64,000 nt of DNA, taken from the NCBI GenBank assembly GCA_000283575.1, contig AP012044.1, positions 434,001 to 498,000 of the forward strand, read 5' to 3'. The stretch's first letter is position 1, and the number at the start of each line of letters is the position of its first letter. Below, one piece after another: positions 17,436-25,794 of the stretch. Origin of the DNA: Oscillibacter valericigenes Sjm18-20. Lineage in GTDB: Bacteria > Bacillota > Clostridia > Oscillospirales > Oscillospiraceae. A model generated the notes under the pieces. It ran no database searches and had not been told where the DNA came from. It saw only the letters and a list, made by a program, of their open reading frames with translations. Both the position numbers and the translations under genes were made by a program.

Positions 17436-17461
17436 TTTTTGCAAGTTCGATTTCTTATAAT
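17433..17461 (+). promoter_or_regulatory. Sigma-A type promoter for the threonine cluster
   Basis: TTGTTT, 17 bases, then TATAAT at 17456-17461. It lies about 128 bases before the threonine ammonia-lyase start, leaving a leader of about 120 bases. Confidence 0.6.
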
Positions 17462-17589
17462 TGAAAGTAGGAAAACAAATTACACAGATATCGTCCGCAA
17501 TGCGAGAACAACCCGCGTCAGAGAACTGTGGCTTGTTTGCCTGCTGCCACTATCATCCGCAGCTATTTTAAACTTTGGGGGAAAGCATT

Positions 17590-18783
17590 ATGCTGACATT
17601 GAAAATGATCCAGGACGCGCAGCAGGCGCTGAAGGGTGTGGCCAGAATCACACCGCTGAATCCTGCGAAGCATCTGGGGAAAAATGTGTATATTAAGTCG
17701 GAAAACCTGCAGCTCACCGGCGCATTTAAGCTCCGGGGCGCTTACAATAAGATCCGCTCTCTGACGGAGGATGAGCGGGCCCACGGCGTGGTTGCCTGTT
17801 CCGCAGGCAACCACGCACAGGGCATTGCCCTTTCTGCCACAAAGCTCGGCATCAAGTCCGTCATCTGTATGCCCGCTGGCGCGCCCATCAGCAAGGTGGA
17901 AGCGACCAAGGGCTACGGCGCCGAGGTGGTTCTGGTTCCGGGCGTATATGATGACGCCGCCGCAGAGGCCGCACGTCTCACCAAGGAAAAGGGCTATACC
18001 TTTGCCCATCCGTTTAACGACGAATACGTCATGGCCGGACAGGGCACCATTGGTCTGGAAATCATGGAGCAGCTTCCCGAGGTCGATCAGGTGGTGGTTC
18101 CCATTGGCGGCGGCGGCCTGATCAGCGGCATCGCGGTTGCCATCAAGAGCCTGAAGCCCTCCTGCAAGATCATCGGCGTGCAGGCGGCCAACGTGGCCGC
18201 CATGTATACCTCCTGCAAGTCCGGCCAGATCTGCACCGTACCCGACGGCGACACCATCGCCGACGGCATCCATGTCCTGACCCCGGGCGACAAGACCTTC
18301 GCGCTGTGCCGGAAGTACGTGGACGAGATCGTCACCGTGAAGGAAGATGAGATCGCCACCGCCATTCTGGCGCTGATGGAAGACCAAAAAACCGTAGCGG
18401 AAGGTGCGGGTGCCACGCCGGTGGCCGCCGTGATGTTCGGCAAAGTGGATGCCGCCAACAAAAAGACCGTATGCGTGGTCTCCGGAGGCAACGTGGATGT
18501 GACAACGCTGTCCCGTATTATCACCAAGGGCCTGACCAAAACCGGCCGTATCGCCGAGTTTTCCACCAAAGTGGCCGATAAGCCCGGAAGCCTCCTCCGG
18601 CTGCTGCAGATTCTGGCAAAGACCGGCGCCAATATTATCAGCATCAACCACTCCCGGGAGGACAGGAATTCCGATGTAGGCGCCTGCTTGGTCTCCATGG
18701 TCCTGGAGACCCGGGACCTGCAGCACGTGGATGATGTTGAGCGGGAGCTGGTTGCCGCTGGTTATAAGCTCCTCAGCCATTGA
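17590..18783 (+). CDS. Threonine ammonia-lyase (biosynthetic/catabolic) with ACT domain
   Basis: A 397-residue PLP enzyme. ATG 17590 follows GGGGGAAA; the frame-open TTG at 17575 lies before this site. The PLP lysine is Lys47 in GAFKLRGAYNK, SAGNHAQG follows, and the PIGGGGLISG loop holds the cofactor phosphate. The last 80 residues form a single ACT domain (DKPGSLLRLLQILAKTGANI), as in the catabolic-type clostridial enzymes of about 400 residues. Reaction: L-threonine to 2-oxobutyrate and ammonia through an enamine. It is the first gene of a cluster with symporter, RidA and 2-oxoacid oxidoreductase that would take 2-oxobutyrate on to propionyl-CoA. Confidence 0.93.
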   Translation: MLTLKMIQDAQQALKGVARITPLNPAKHLGKNVYIKSENLQLTGAFKLRGAYNKIRSLTEDERAHGVVACSAGNHAQGIALSATKLGIKSVICMPAGAPISKVEATKGYGAEVVLVPGVYDDAAAEAARLTKEKGYTFAHPFNDEYVMAGQGTIGLEIMEQLPEVDQVVVPIGGGGLISGIAVAIKSLKPSCKIIGVQAANVAAMYTSCKSGQICTVPDGDTIADGIHVLTPGDKTFALCRKYVDEIVTVKEDEIATAILALMEDQKTVAEGAGATPVAAVMFGKVDAANKKTVCVVSGGNVDVTTLSRIITKGLTKTGRIAEFSTKVADKPGSLLRLLQILAKTGANIISINHSREDRNSDVGACLVSMVLETRDLQHVDDVERELVAAGYKLLSH

Positions 18784-18808
18784 TTTATTGCAGATGGGAC
18801 GCCCATAC

Positions 18809-18828
18809 CAGTCCGAATGGTCGGACTG
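18809..18828. promoter_or_regulatory. Short perfect inverted repeat after threonine ammonia-lyase
   Basis: CAGTCCGA-ATGG-TCGGACTG: an eight-bp perfect stem with a four-base loop, 26 bases after the stop codon, with no T-run. It may be an RNA-processing or stability hairpin. Confidence 0.4.
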
Positions 18829-18850
18829 TGGGAAATACAACTCACAATAA

Positions 18851-18896
18851 AGGAGGGGGCGATTTCCGGAAAATCCGGAAATCAACGAAAGGAATG
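18851..18896 (+). promoter_or_regulatory. Ribosome site with hairpin between SD and start codon
   Basis: A strong AGGAGG at about 18851-18856 lies 38 bases before the first usable ATG (18894). Between them, GATTTCCGGA-AAA-TCCGGAAATC (18861-18883) forms a perfect ten-bp stem. Folding would bring AGGAGG to about 14 bases from the ATG. Only a weak AAAGGA touches the ATG directly. Confidence 0.55.
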
Positions 18897-20126
18897 GAAA
18901 AGAAAGAGACAAAAAAGTTTGAGTTGGGTCTGTTGCCCAAACTGCTGATCGCGATTGTTTTGGGTCTTGTGATCGGTACCATTGCCCAGAAAATTAACCA
19001 GCCCATTATTATTCGAATCGGCGCAACCTTTAACAGCATCTTTGGCAATTTTCTGAATTTCTGCATTCCCCTGATTATCATCGGTTTTGTTGCCCCCGGC
19101 ATCGCGGATCTGGGCGAGGGCGCGGGCAAGACGTTGGGCCTCACCGCCGGCATTGCCTATCTTTCCACGCTGGTTGCTGGCACTTTTGCGTTCGCAGTGG
19201 ACAAGACCGTATTCCCGTCCTTTCTGCAAGTGGGCTCCATCGTGATGGACAACGCCACCAACGCGGAGGATACCATGTTGAAAGGCCTGTTCGAAATTGA
19301 GATGCCTCCCATCATGGGCGTGATGACCGCTTTACTGATTGCCTTTATTCTGGGCCTCGGTATTGCCGTCACCCACAACAAACCCCTCAAGGATGTGTTT
19401 TTCGGCTTTCAGGGCATCGTAGAAAAGCTGGTCGCCAGTATTTTGATTCCGCTACTGCCACTCCATGTGTACGGCATTTTTGCCAACATGACTTATGCCG
19501 GCACCGTTGTGGAGATCATGAGCGTATTCATCAAGGTGTTTGGCCTGATTATCTGCATGCATATCCTAATTATCATATTCCAGTATGCCATTGCCGGAAC
19601 GGTTTCCAAAAAGAACCCGTTTGGTCTCATCAAGAATATGATTCCCGCTTATTTCACCGCTATCGGTACCCAATCGTCTGCGGCCACCATCCCGGTTACC
19701 GTACAGTGTACCAAAAACAACGGCGTCAGCAAAAAAATTGCTGAGTTTGTCTGTCCCCTGTGTGCCACTATCCATCTGTCCGGTTCCACCATCACACTGA
19801 CCAGCTGTGCCATTGCCATCATGATGCTCAATGGTTGGGATGTTCCTCTTGGACAGATGTTCCCTTTCATCATGATGTTAGGTGTCACGATGGTTGCAGC
19901 TCCCGGCGTTCCCGGCGGAGCGGTCATGGCGGCTCTGGGTATTCTGGATACCATGCTGGGCTTTAACGATTCCATGCTGACATTGATGATCGCCCTGTAC
20001 ATCGCGCAGGATAGCTTCGGCACCGCCTGCAACGTCACTGGCGATGGCGCCATTGCCGTGCTGATGGACGCCGTGACCGGAAATAAAAAGTCCCCTGTCG
20101 CCGCGCGGACGGCCGAGGCTGAATAA
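18894..20126 (+). CDS. Dicarboxylate/amino acid:cation symporter (DAACS/SstT-like)
   Basis: A 410-residue membrane protein with about eight to nine hydrophobic helices. The family signatures are present: AIGTQSSAATIPVTVQC (serine-rich HP1 loop), HLSGSTITLTSCAIAIM (TM7 region) and GVPGGAVMAALGIL (HP2). Family members import glutamate, aspartate, serine or threonine with Na+ or H+. The position between threonine ammonia-lyase and RidA points to serine/threonine uptake. The start is uncertain because of the unusual leader hairpin; no better ATG lies in frame. Confidence 0.88.
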   Translation: MEKKETKKFELGLLPKLLIAIVLGLVIGTIAQKINQPIIIRIGATFNSIFGNFLNFCIPLIIIGFVAPGIADLGEGAGKTLGLTAGIAYLSTLVAGTFAFAVDKTVFPSFLQVGSIVMDNATNAEDTMLKGLFEIEMPPIMGVMTALLIAFILGLGIAVTHNKPLKDVFFGFQGIVEKLVASILIPLLPLHVYGIFANMTYAGTVVEIMSVFIKVFGLIICMHILIIIFQYAIAGTVSKKNPFGLIKNMIPAYFTAIGTQSSAATIPVTVQCTKNNGVSKKIAEFVCPLCATIHLSGSTITLTSCAIAIMMLNGWDVPLGQMFPFIMMLGVTMVAAPGVPGGAVMAALGILDTMLGFNDSMLTLMIALYIAQDSFGTACNVTGDGAIAVLMDAVTGNKKSPVAARTAEAE

Positions 20127-20169
20127 ACCCCGTCCCTCCGCAAACTTAAAAAGAAAGAAGACATTTACC

Positions 20170-20550
20170 ATGCTGCACATTACAAATACTGAAAACGCCC
20201 CCTCGGCGATCGGTCCCTATTCTCAGGCAATCTCCGCCAACGGCTTTCTGTTTGCCTCGGGCCAGGTGGCGCTGGTACCGGGTACCGGAGAGGTGGCCGG
20301 CACCAACATCGAAGGGCAAGCCGAGCGCTGCTGCCAGAACGTCAAGGGCATTCTGGAGGCCAACGGACTCACGTTTGACGACGTGGTGAAGACGACCTGC
20401 TTTCTGGCGGATATGAACGACTTTGCGGCGTTTAACGCGGTGTACGGCAAGTATTTCACCAGCAAGCCCGCCCGCTCCTGCGTGGCGGTGAAAACGATCC
20501 CGAAAAATCTCCTGTGCGAGATCGAGGTCACCGCGGTAGTGAATCAATAA
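20170..20550 (+). CDS. ridA: RidA/YjgF-family enamine/imine deaminase
   Basis: A 126-residue RidA protein: APSAIGPYSQAI at the start, FASGQVALVPGTGEV, and the C-terminal RSCVAVKTIPKNLLCEIEV, with the substrate-carboxylate arginine (RSCVAV, usually R-x-x-V). RidA hydrolyses the reactive 2-aminocrotonate released by threonine ammonia-lyase to 2-oxobutyrate, which fits its position exactly. AAGAAAGAAG precedes the start at a loose distance. A strong terminator follows. Confidence 0.95.
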   Translation: MLHITNTENAPSAIGPYSQAISANGFLFASGQVALVPGTGEVAGTNIEGQAERCCQNVKGILEANGLTFDDVVKTTCFLADMNDFAAFNAVYGKYFTSKPARSCVAVKTIPKNLLCEIEVTAVVNQ

Positions 20551-20567
20551 AACGCATCTCTTTGATG

Positions 20568-20604
20568 CGCCGGACCGCGCAGGCGAGCGCGGTCCGGCGT
20601 ATTT
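20568..20604 (+). terminator. Strong terminator between ridA and oxidoreductase genes
   Basis: CGCCGGACCGCGC pairs with GCGCGGTCCGGCG across a six-base loop, followed by TATTTT. It divides the cluster, so the oxidoreductase genes either have their own promoter or rely on read-through. Confidence 0.85.
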
Positions 20605-20642
20605 TGAGCCCCATTTTAATTCCGAAAGGAGTAATACATAAT

Positions 20643-21221
20643 ATGAAAGACATCGTAGAGATCCGTTGGCACGGACGGGGCGGGCAGGGCGCGAAGACAG
20701 CGTCGCTGCTGCTGGCCGACGCGGCGTTCAACACGGGCAAGTACGTCCAGGGTTTTCCGGAGTACGGCCCGGAGCGCATGGGCGCGCCCATCACGGCGTA
20801 CAACCGCATCAGCTCTGAGCGGAGCACGGTACATTCCAACATTTACTTCCCCGACTACGTGGTGGTGGTGGACGAGACCCTGATCGCGTCCGTGGACGTG
20901 ACCGCGGGATTGAAGGAACAGGGGGCCATCGTCATCAATTCCAACAAGACCCCGGCCGAGCTGCGCGCGAAGCTGAAGGGCTACAAGGGCAAGGTGTGTA
21001 CCATCGATGCGGGAAAGATCAGTGAGGAGGAGCTGGGTAAAAACTTCCCCAACACCCCCATGCTGGCCGCCATCGTGAAGATCTCCGGCGTGGTGGAGGA
21101 AAAGGAGTTCATTAAGGACATGGAGGCTTCCTTCAAGCACAAGTTTGCAAGCAAGCCCCAGGTCATCGAGGGCAATATGCGCGCATTGAAGCGCTCTATG
21201 GAGGAGGTACAGGTAGGATGA
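20643..21221 (+). CDS. 2-oxoacid:ferredoxin oxidoreductase, gamma subunit
   Basis: A 192-residue subunit starting IVEIRWHGRGGQGAKTAS, the signature of POR/VOR gamma chains. ATG 20643 follows AAAGGAG; the longer open frame upstream overlaps the terminator and was rejected. It forms part of a TPP- and Fe-S-dependent complex that oxidises a 2-oxoacid to acyl-CoA and CO2 while reducing ferredoxin. Its last codons overlap the delta gene (ATGA). Beside threonine ammonia-lyase the likely substrate is 2-oxobutyrate, though pyruvate or branched 2-oxoacids remain possible. Confidence 0.93.
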   Translation: MKDIVEIRWHGRGGQGAKTASLLLADAAFNTGKYVQGFPEYGPERMGAPITAYNRISSERSTVHSNIYFPDYVVVVDETLIASVDVTAGLKEQGAIVINSNKTPAELRAKLKGYKGKVCTIDAGKISEEELGKNFPNTPMLAAIVKISGVVEEKEFIKDMEASFKHKFASKPQVIEGNMRALKRSMEEVQVG

Positions 21222-21523
21222 AGTGGAAAGCAAGCGAGATGACGCCGGACGTTAAATGGAAGGATATTACTCCCGGCTGCAATATTTTCGAGGGCGGCAC
21301 GTCCTGTACCGTGGAGACCGGCGACTGGCGGACTATGAAGCCGGTGCTGGACGCGGACAAGTGCAGGCAGTGCCTGCTGTGCGCGCCCGTGTGTCCGGAT
21401 ATGTCCATTCCCGTGAAGAACGGCAAGCGGGGCGATTTCAATTACTTCTTCTGCAAAGGCTGCGGAATCTGCGCCAACGCGTGTCCCTTCGGGGCCATCA
21501 CGATGGTCAAGGACGAGAAATAA
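21218..21523 (+). CDS. 2-oxoacid:ferredoxin oxidoreductase, delta (ferredoxin) subunit
   Basis: A 101-residue subunit with two 4Fe-4S motifs, CRQCLLCAPVCP (about residues 48-59) and CKGCGICANACP (about residues 78-89). They pass electrons from the TPP site to external ferredoxin. It starts within the stop of the gamma gene and is followed by GGAGG for the alpha gene. Confidence 0.95.
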   Translation: MKWKASEMTPDVKWKDITPGCNIFEGGTSCTVETGDWRTMKPVLDADKCRQCLLCAPVCPDMSIPVKNGKRGDFNYFFCKGCGICANACPFGAITMVKDEK

Positions 21524-21537
21524 GGAGGGACGAGAAA

Positions 21538-22716
21538 ATGGGCATCCGAGAAAGACTTTCCGGCAACGAGGCTGTTGCCTTGGCAATGAAACAGATTAAC
21601 CCCGACGTCATGGGCGCATTTCCCATCACCCCGTCCACCGAGATCCCCCAGTATTTTTCTGCATATGTGGATAACGGACAGGTGGACACGGAGTTTATCC
21701 CTGTGGAGTCCGAACACTCCGCCATGTCCACCTGTATTGGCGCGGAGGCCGCCGGCTGCCGCGCGATTTCCGCCACCTCCTCCTGCGGCCTTTGCTACAT
21801 GACTGAGATGCTGTACGTGGCGGCTTCCGACCGTCTTCCCATCACGCTGGCGGTTTCCTGCCGCGCCCTGTCCGGCCCCATCAACATCAACAACGACCAC
21901 TCCGACGCCATGGGCGTCCGGGACGCGGGCTGGCTGATGCTGTTCGCCGAGACGAATCAGGAGGCGTACGACAACTACCTGCAGGCCATGCGCATCGGCG
22001 AGGCCGTAGGTCTTCCCATCATGGTGTGCCAGGACGGCTTCATCACCTCCCACGCCATTGAAAATATCGAGCTGGTGGAAGATGAGAAGGTCAAGGCGTT
22101 CGTGGGCGAGTACAAGCCCCAGCACTACCTGCTGAACAAGGACGAACCCATGGCCGTGGGCGCTTATGCCACCCCCGTGTACTATATGGAGGCCAAGCGG
22201 CAGCAGGCCCAGGCCATGATGGACGCGAAGGACGTCATCAAGAAGGTGGGCGCGGAGTTCGGCCAGATGACCGGCCGCACCTATGGAATGATCGAGAAGT
22301 ACGAGATGGACGACGCCGAGGAGGCCATCGTCATCATCGGGTCCTCCGCCGGTACCGCCAAGGAGGCTGTAAACGAGCTGCGGGCACAGGGTAAAAAGGT
22401 GGGTCTTGTCAAGGTCCGCGCCTTCCGTCCTTTCCCCGCCGAGGAGATTTGTGAGGCTCTAAAGAACGTGAAGTCCTTTGCCGTCATGGACAAGGACGAC
22501 AGCTTCAACGGCCACTGCGGCCCCATGTACGCCGAGGTCACCGCATCTCTGTACGCCGCAGGCGTCAGCGCCCCCAGGGGCATCAGCTATATTTATGGTC
22601 TGGGCGGCCGGGACGTGCGGGTGGAGAGCATCCAGCGCGTCTTCGGCGAGCTGGGCGAGATCGCCAAAACCGGCGTCACGGGCGAGACCTACCGCTATCT
22701 GGACGTGCGGGAATAA
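21538..22716 (+). CDS. 2-oxoacid:ferredoxin oxidoreductase, alpha subunit
   Basis: A 392-residue chain. The start LSGNEAVALAMKQINPDVMG, then FPITPSTEIPQ and VESEHSAMSTCIGAEAAG, are the POR/VOR alpha signatures that bind the TPP pyrimidine. ATG 21538 has GGAGG ten bases upstream. The C-terminal half carries VKVRAFRPFPAEEI, the transketolase C-terminal-like domain. Order gamma-delta-alpha-beta is the four-subunit POR/VOR arrangement. Confidence 0.95.
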   Translation: MGIRERLSGNEAVALAMKQINPDVMGAFPITPSTEIPQYFSAYVDNGQVDTEFIPVESEHSAMSTCIGAEAAGCRAISATSSCGLCYMTEMLYVAASDRLPITLAVSCRALSGPININNDHSDAMGVRDAGWLMLFAETNQEAYDNYLQAMRIGEAVGLPIMVCQDGFITSHAIENIELVEDEKVKAFVGEYKPQHYLLNKDEPMAVGAYATPVYYMEAKRQQAQAMMDAKDVIKKVGAEFGQMTGRTYGMIEKYEMDDAEEAIVIIGSSAGTAKEAVNELRAQGKKVGLVKVRAFRPFPAEEICEALKNVKSFAVMDKDDSFNGHCGPMYAEVTASLYAAGVSAPRGISYIYGLGGRDVRVESIQRVFGELGEIAKTGVTGETYRYLDVRE

Positions 22717-22731
22717 GGAGGGAGAACAGTC

Positions 22732-23664
22732 ATGAGCTACAATCTGAAAGAAGAACTGCAAAAGGAAGACCGCCTCAGCGGCGGCCACAGAATGTGCGCG
22801 GGCTGCGGTTCCCCCATCGCGGTGCGAACGGTGCTGCGCGCGCTGAACCCGGAGGACCACGCGGTGGTCTGCTCTGCCACCAGCTGCCTGGAGGTGTCCA
22901 CATTCATGTATCCCTATACCGCGTGGCAGGATAGCTTCATCCACAACGCGTTTGAAAACGCCGGCGCGACGATGTCCGGCGTGGAGACGGCGTACAAGGC
23001 CATGAAGAAGCGGGGCAAGATCGACGAGACGTGGAAGTTCATCGCCTTCGGCGGCGACGGCGGCACGTACGACATCGGGTTCCAGTCCCTCTCCGGTGCC
23101 ATGGAGCGGGGCCACGACATGGTGTATGTGTGCTACGACAACGAGGCGTACATGAACACCGGTATCCAGCGCTCCTCCTCCACACCCCACTTTGCCGATA
23201 CCACCACCACGCCCGCGGGCAGCGTGATTCCCGGAAAGCCCCAGCAGAAGAAGAACCTGACGAAGATCATGGTGGCCCACGGCATCCCCTACGCCGCCCA
23301 GACCACGTTCATCGGCAACTTCTCCGATATTTCCACCAAGGCCCACAAGGCCATCTATACCTCTGGCCCGGCCTTTTTGAACGTGATGGCGCCCTGCCCC
23401 CGGGGCTGGCGCTATCCCAGCGAAAAGCTGATGGAAATCACCAAGGCCGCCGTGGAGACCTGCGTGTGGCCGCTGTACGAAGTGGTCGAAGGCAAGTATA
23501 TCCTCTCTTATAAGCCCAAGCAGAAGCTGCCCGTGGAGGAATACCTCAAGATGCAGGGCCGCTTCGCCCATATGTTCAAGAAGGGCAACGAGTGGATGAT
23601 TGAGCAGGTCCAGAAGGAAGTCGACAAAAACTGGGAGGAGCTGCTCAAGCTCTGCGAACTGTAA
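22732..23664 (+). CDS. 2-oxoacid:ferredoxin oxidoreductase, beta (TPP-binding) subunit
   Basis: A 310-residue subunit. HRMCAGCGSPIAVR supplies Fe-S cysteines near the N-terminus. The TPP motif begins GGDGGTYDIG and ends with the Asn of CYDNEAYMNTG. The 15-base gap from alpha contains GGAGGG. It is the last gene of the cluster; the following 95 bases to the IS1182-like element contain no obvious terminator, but the IS terminus itself is a strong hairpin. Confidence 0.95.
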   Translation: MSYNLKEELQKEDRLSGGHRMCAGCGSPIAVRTVLRALNPEDHAVVCSATSCLEVSTFMYPYTAWQDSFIHNAFENAGATMSGVETAYKAMKKRGKIDETWKFIAFGGDGGTYDIGFQSLSGAMERGHDMVYVCYDNEAYMNTGIQRSSSTPHFADTTTTPAGSVIPGKPQQKKNLTKIMVAHGIPYAAQTTFIGNFSDISTKAHKAIYTSGPAFLNVMAPCPRGWRYPSEKLMEITKAAVETCVWPLYEVVEGKYILSYKPKQKLPVEEYLKMQGRFAHMFKKGNEWMIEQVQKEVDKNWEELLKLCEL

Positions 23665-23760
23665 AATAAAACATTGACTGCATCTGCTAATGTCTACTGA
23701 TCAACTCGAAGTTAATTGCAGCGCTTACAAGTTTTCCCTTTATCTGGATAGCACCTCCAA

Positions 23761-25392
23761 AAACCACCGTTTTCTATAGAAAACGGTGGTTTCAGCCTGT
23801 AGACAAAGTATCAGAGAAATGATGCTTTGTCTTTTTTTAGTGCTTAGAAGATGGTAAAATAGAAGCAGGTGATAAAAGATGGTGAACCAAAAAGGTGAAG
23901 ACAGCCGGAAGCAGATCGGCTTTTACTGCATGGAGGATTTGGTTCCAAAAGACCATCTTCTCAGGAAAATCGAAAAAGCAATTGATTTCAGTTTCATATA
24001 TGATTTGGTGAAAGGCAGGTACAGCGAAGATACGGGCCGTCCAAGTATTGATCCTGTAGTGCTGTTCAAGATCGTGTTCATCCAGTATCTATTTGGAATC
24101 CGCAGCATGCGGCAGACGATCAAAGAAATCGAGGTCAATGCGGCATATCGCTGGTTTTTGGGATATGACTGGAACGATCCGATCCCTCATTTTACGACCT
24201 TTGGAAAAAATTATTCCCGGCGGTTTGAGGGCACCGATATTTTTGAGAAAATATTCGCCCGTATCCTGCTGGAAGCGGTGAAGCTGAAGTATGTGGACCC
24301 GAAGGCGGTGTTCATTGATTCCAGGCATATCAAGGCCAGCGCCAACCGAAACAGGAAAATGAAGGTGCAGGTTCAGGAAGAGGCCCGGCATTACCAAAAA
24401 GAGTTGATGGAGGAAATCAACAAGGACCGGGAGGTTCATGGGAAAAAGCCATTTGACGATGACGACTCGGGAAAAGGCGGCGGGGCCGGACAGACTAAAG
24501 AGATCGAAAAAAGCACCACCGATCCGGAGTGCGGCATGTTCCACAAAGGGGAGCATGAAAAATGTTTCGCCTACACCGCGCACACAGCCTGCGACCGGCA
24601 CAACTTCATCCTTGGCATAGAACTTTCCCCCGCCAACGTCCATGACAGCGTGATGTTCAAAAGCATTTATGACAAAGTAAAGGCCACGTTCCCTGAAATC
24701 AAGTACGTTGTTGCCGACGCTGGTTACAAGATCCCATATATCTGCAAACAGATTCTGGACGACCACCAAATTCCGGTTTTGCCTTACAAAAGGCCGATGA
24801 GCAAAAAAGGATATTTCAAGCCCTACGAATATGTATACGACCAATATTACGACTGTGTTCTCTGCCCAAACAACCAGGTTCTGCGCTACTCAACCACAAA
24901 CCGTGACGGATACCGGGAATACAAAAGCGGCCCCAAAATCTGCAAATGCTGTCCGAAACGGGCGCAGTGCACGCAGAGTAGGAACTGTCAGAAAACTGTA
25001 ACGCGGCATGTATGGGCGAACGATCTGGACGTCGCGGAAGATTTTCGCCACACATCGCGGGGAAAAGCAATTTACCGGGAGCGTGCGGAAACCATCGAAC
25101 GGGTTTTCGCCGACGCAAAAAAAAAACATGGGTTGAGATATACTACCTTACGGGGCAAAGCCAAAGTGACGATGCAGGCTTTGCTCACTTTCGCCTGCAT
25201 GAATCTCAAAAAGCTGGCAATCTGGAAATCGGAAGACCCCAGGTTCAAGCCCAAATACGATTTCCCCTTTCTCTTTTTCCTGCTATTTGTTCCCAATTCG
25301 ATTATTCGCATGAAAAACGCCGCTTGGGTCTGAATCCCAAACGGCGTTTTGTCTACCGGCTGACCACTGTTTTCTATAGAAAACGGTGGTTT
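23761..25392 (+). mobile_element. IS1182-like insertion sequence, apparently complete
   Basis: About 1.63 kb. The left end AAACCACCGTTTTC-TATAGAAAACGGTGG and the right end match as inverted repeats for about 45 bases, through a shared (T/C)AGCC(T/G)GTAGACAAA segment. Each end is also itself a near-perfect palindrome. One transposase gene lies inside. Exact borders and any target duplication could not be fixed. It sits directly downstream of the oxidoreductase genes without breaking them. Confidence 0.8.
23879..25333 (+). CDS. IS1182/IS5-superfamily transposase
   Basis: A 484-residue DDE transposase. The N-terminal DUF772-like part reads GRPSIDPVVLFKIVFIQYLFGIRSM, followed by VFIDSRHIKASANRN with the first catalytic Asp and VVADAGYK with the second. 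A Cys-rich zinc-like region (CVLCPNNQ, CKCCPKRAQC) precedes ETIERVFADAKKKHGLRYT, which holds the final Glu. ATG 23879 follows AGCAGGTGA. The frame is complete, so the element may be active. Confidence 0.93.
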   Translation: MVNQKGEDSRKQIGFYCMEDLVPKDHLLRKIEKAIDFSFIYDLVKGRYSEDTGRPSIDPVVLFKIVFIQYLFGIRSMRQTIKEIEVNAAYRWFLGYDWNDPIPHFTTFGKNYSRRFEGTDIFEKIFARILLEAVKLKYVDPKAVFIDSRHIKASANRNRKMKVQVQEEARHYQKELMEEINKDREVHGKKPFDDDDSGKGGGAGQTKEIEKSTTDPECGMFHKGEHEKCFAYTAHTACDRHNFILGIELSPANVHDSVMFKSIYDKVKATFPEIKYVVADAGYKIPYICKQILDDHQIPVLPYKRPMSKKGYFKPYEYVYDQYYDCVLCPNNQVLRYSTTNRDGYREYKSGPKICKCCPKRAQCTQSRNCQKTVTRHVWANDLDVAEDFRHTSRGKAIYRERAETIERVFADAKKKHGLRYTTLRGKAKVTMQALLTFACMNLKKLAIWKSEDPRFKPKYDFPFLFFLLFVPNSIIRMKNAAWV

Positions 25393-25430
25393 TTTTCTTG
25401 AAGAGTTGAAAATTAATTTACCTGAAATTT

Positions 25431-25556
25431 ATGACTCATATTGTGCCTTCCATACGGAAACGACTAAAGAGGAACAAAGGCCACCGGACAGGAATTCTGT
25501 CCGGTGGCCTTGCTATTTTCGGAGTGATCTTGGACTTATATCACCTTTACTATCAC
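25431..25556 (+). repeat. Copy 1 of a dispersed hairpin repeat (with copy 2 at 32812)
   Basis: About 125 bases shared, with drift, with 32812-32935. The core is an inverted repeat, AAGGCCACCGGACAG with CTGTCCGGTGGCCTT around GAATT, followed by TATTTT, so it can act as a terminator. Both copies also read as a basic peptide frame (ATGAC(T/C)CA(T/C), then RKR-KRNKGHRTGIL). Confidence 0.65.
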
Positions 25557-25794
25557 CTTGTATTATAAAGTAGTAGTTTATAAAGCCCCTCTCCAAGGGC
25601 TGTACTACACTGTAGAGGATGCTGTGGATTAATTCAAATCACCTCCACAATATGGTTCAATTGAGGCTTCAACCACAGCCCTTTGCAGATTTGTTAATCA
25701 GTTAGATACCGCCGGACGGTTTATGTGGAACAAGGTAACAAGAGCAAAGAGTCCTGTGGATACAGCATCAAACATTACAGTCGGAGGTATCATT
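25557..25794 (+). ncRNA. Candidate IS110 bridge RNA region (first copy)
   Basis: The roughly 240 bases between the hairpin repeat and the IS110 recombinase start contain no gene but do contain short stems, for example GCCCCTCTCCAAGGGC. In IS110-group elements the 5' non-coding end encodes the bridge RNA that pairs with target and donor DNA. The assignment rests on position; loops complementary to target or donor were not worked out. Confidence 0.45.
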
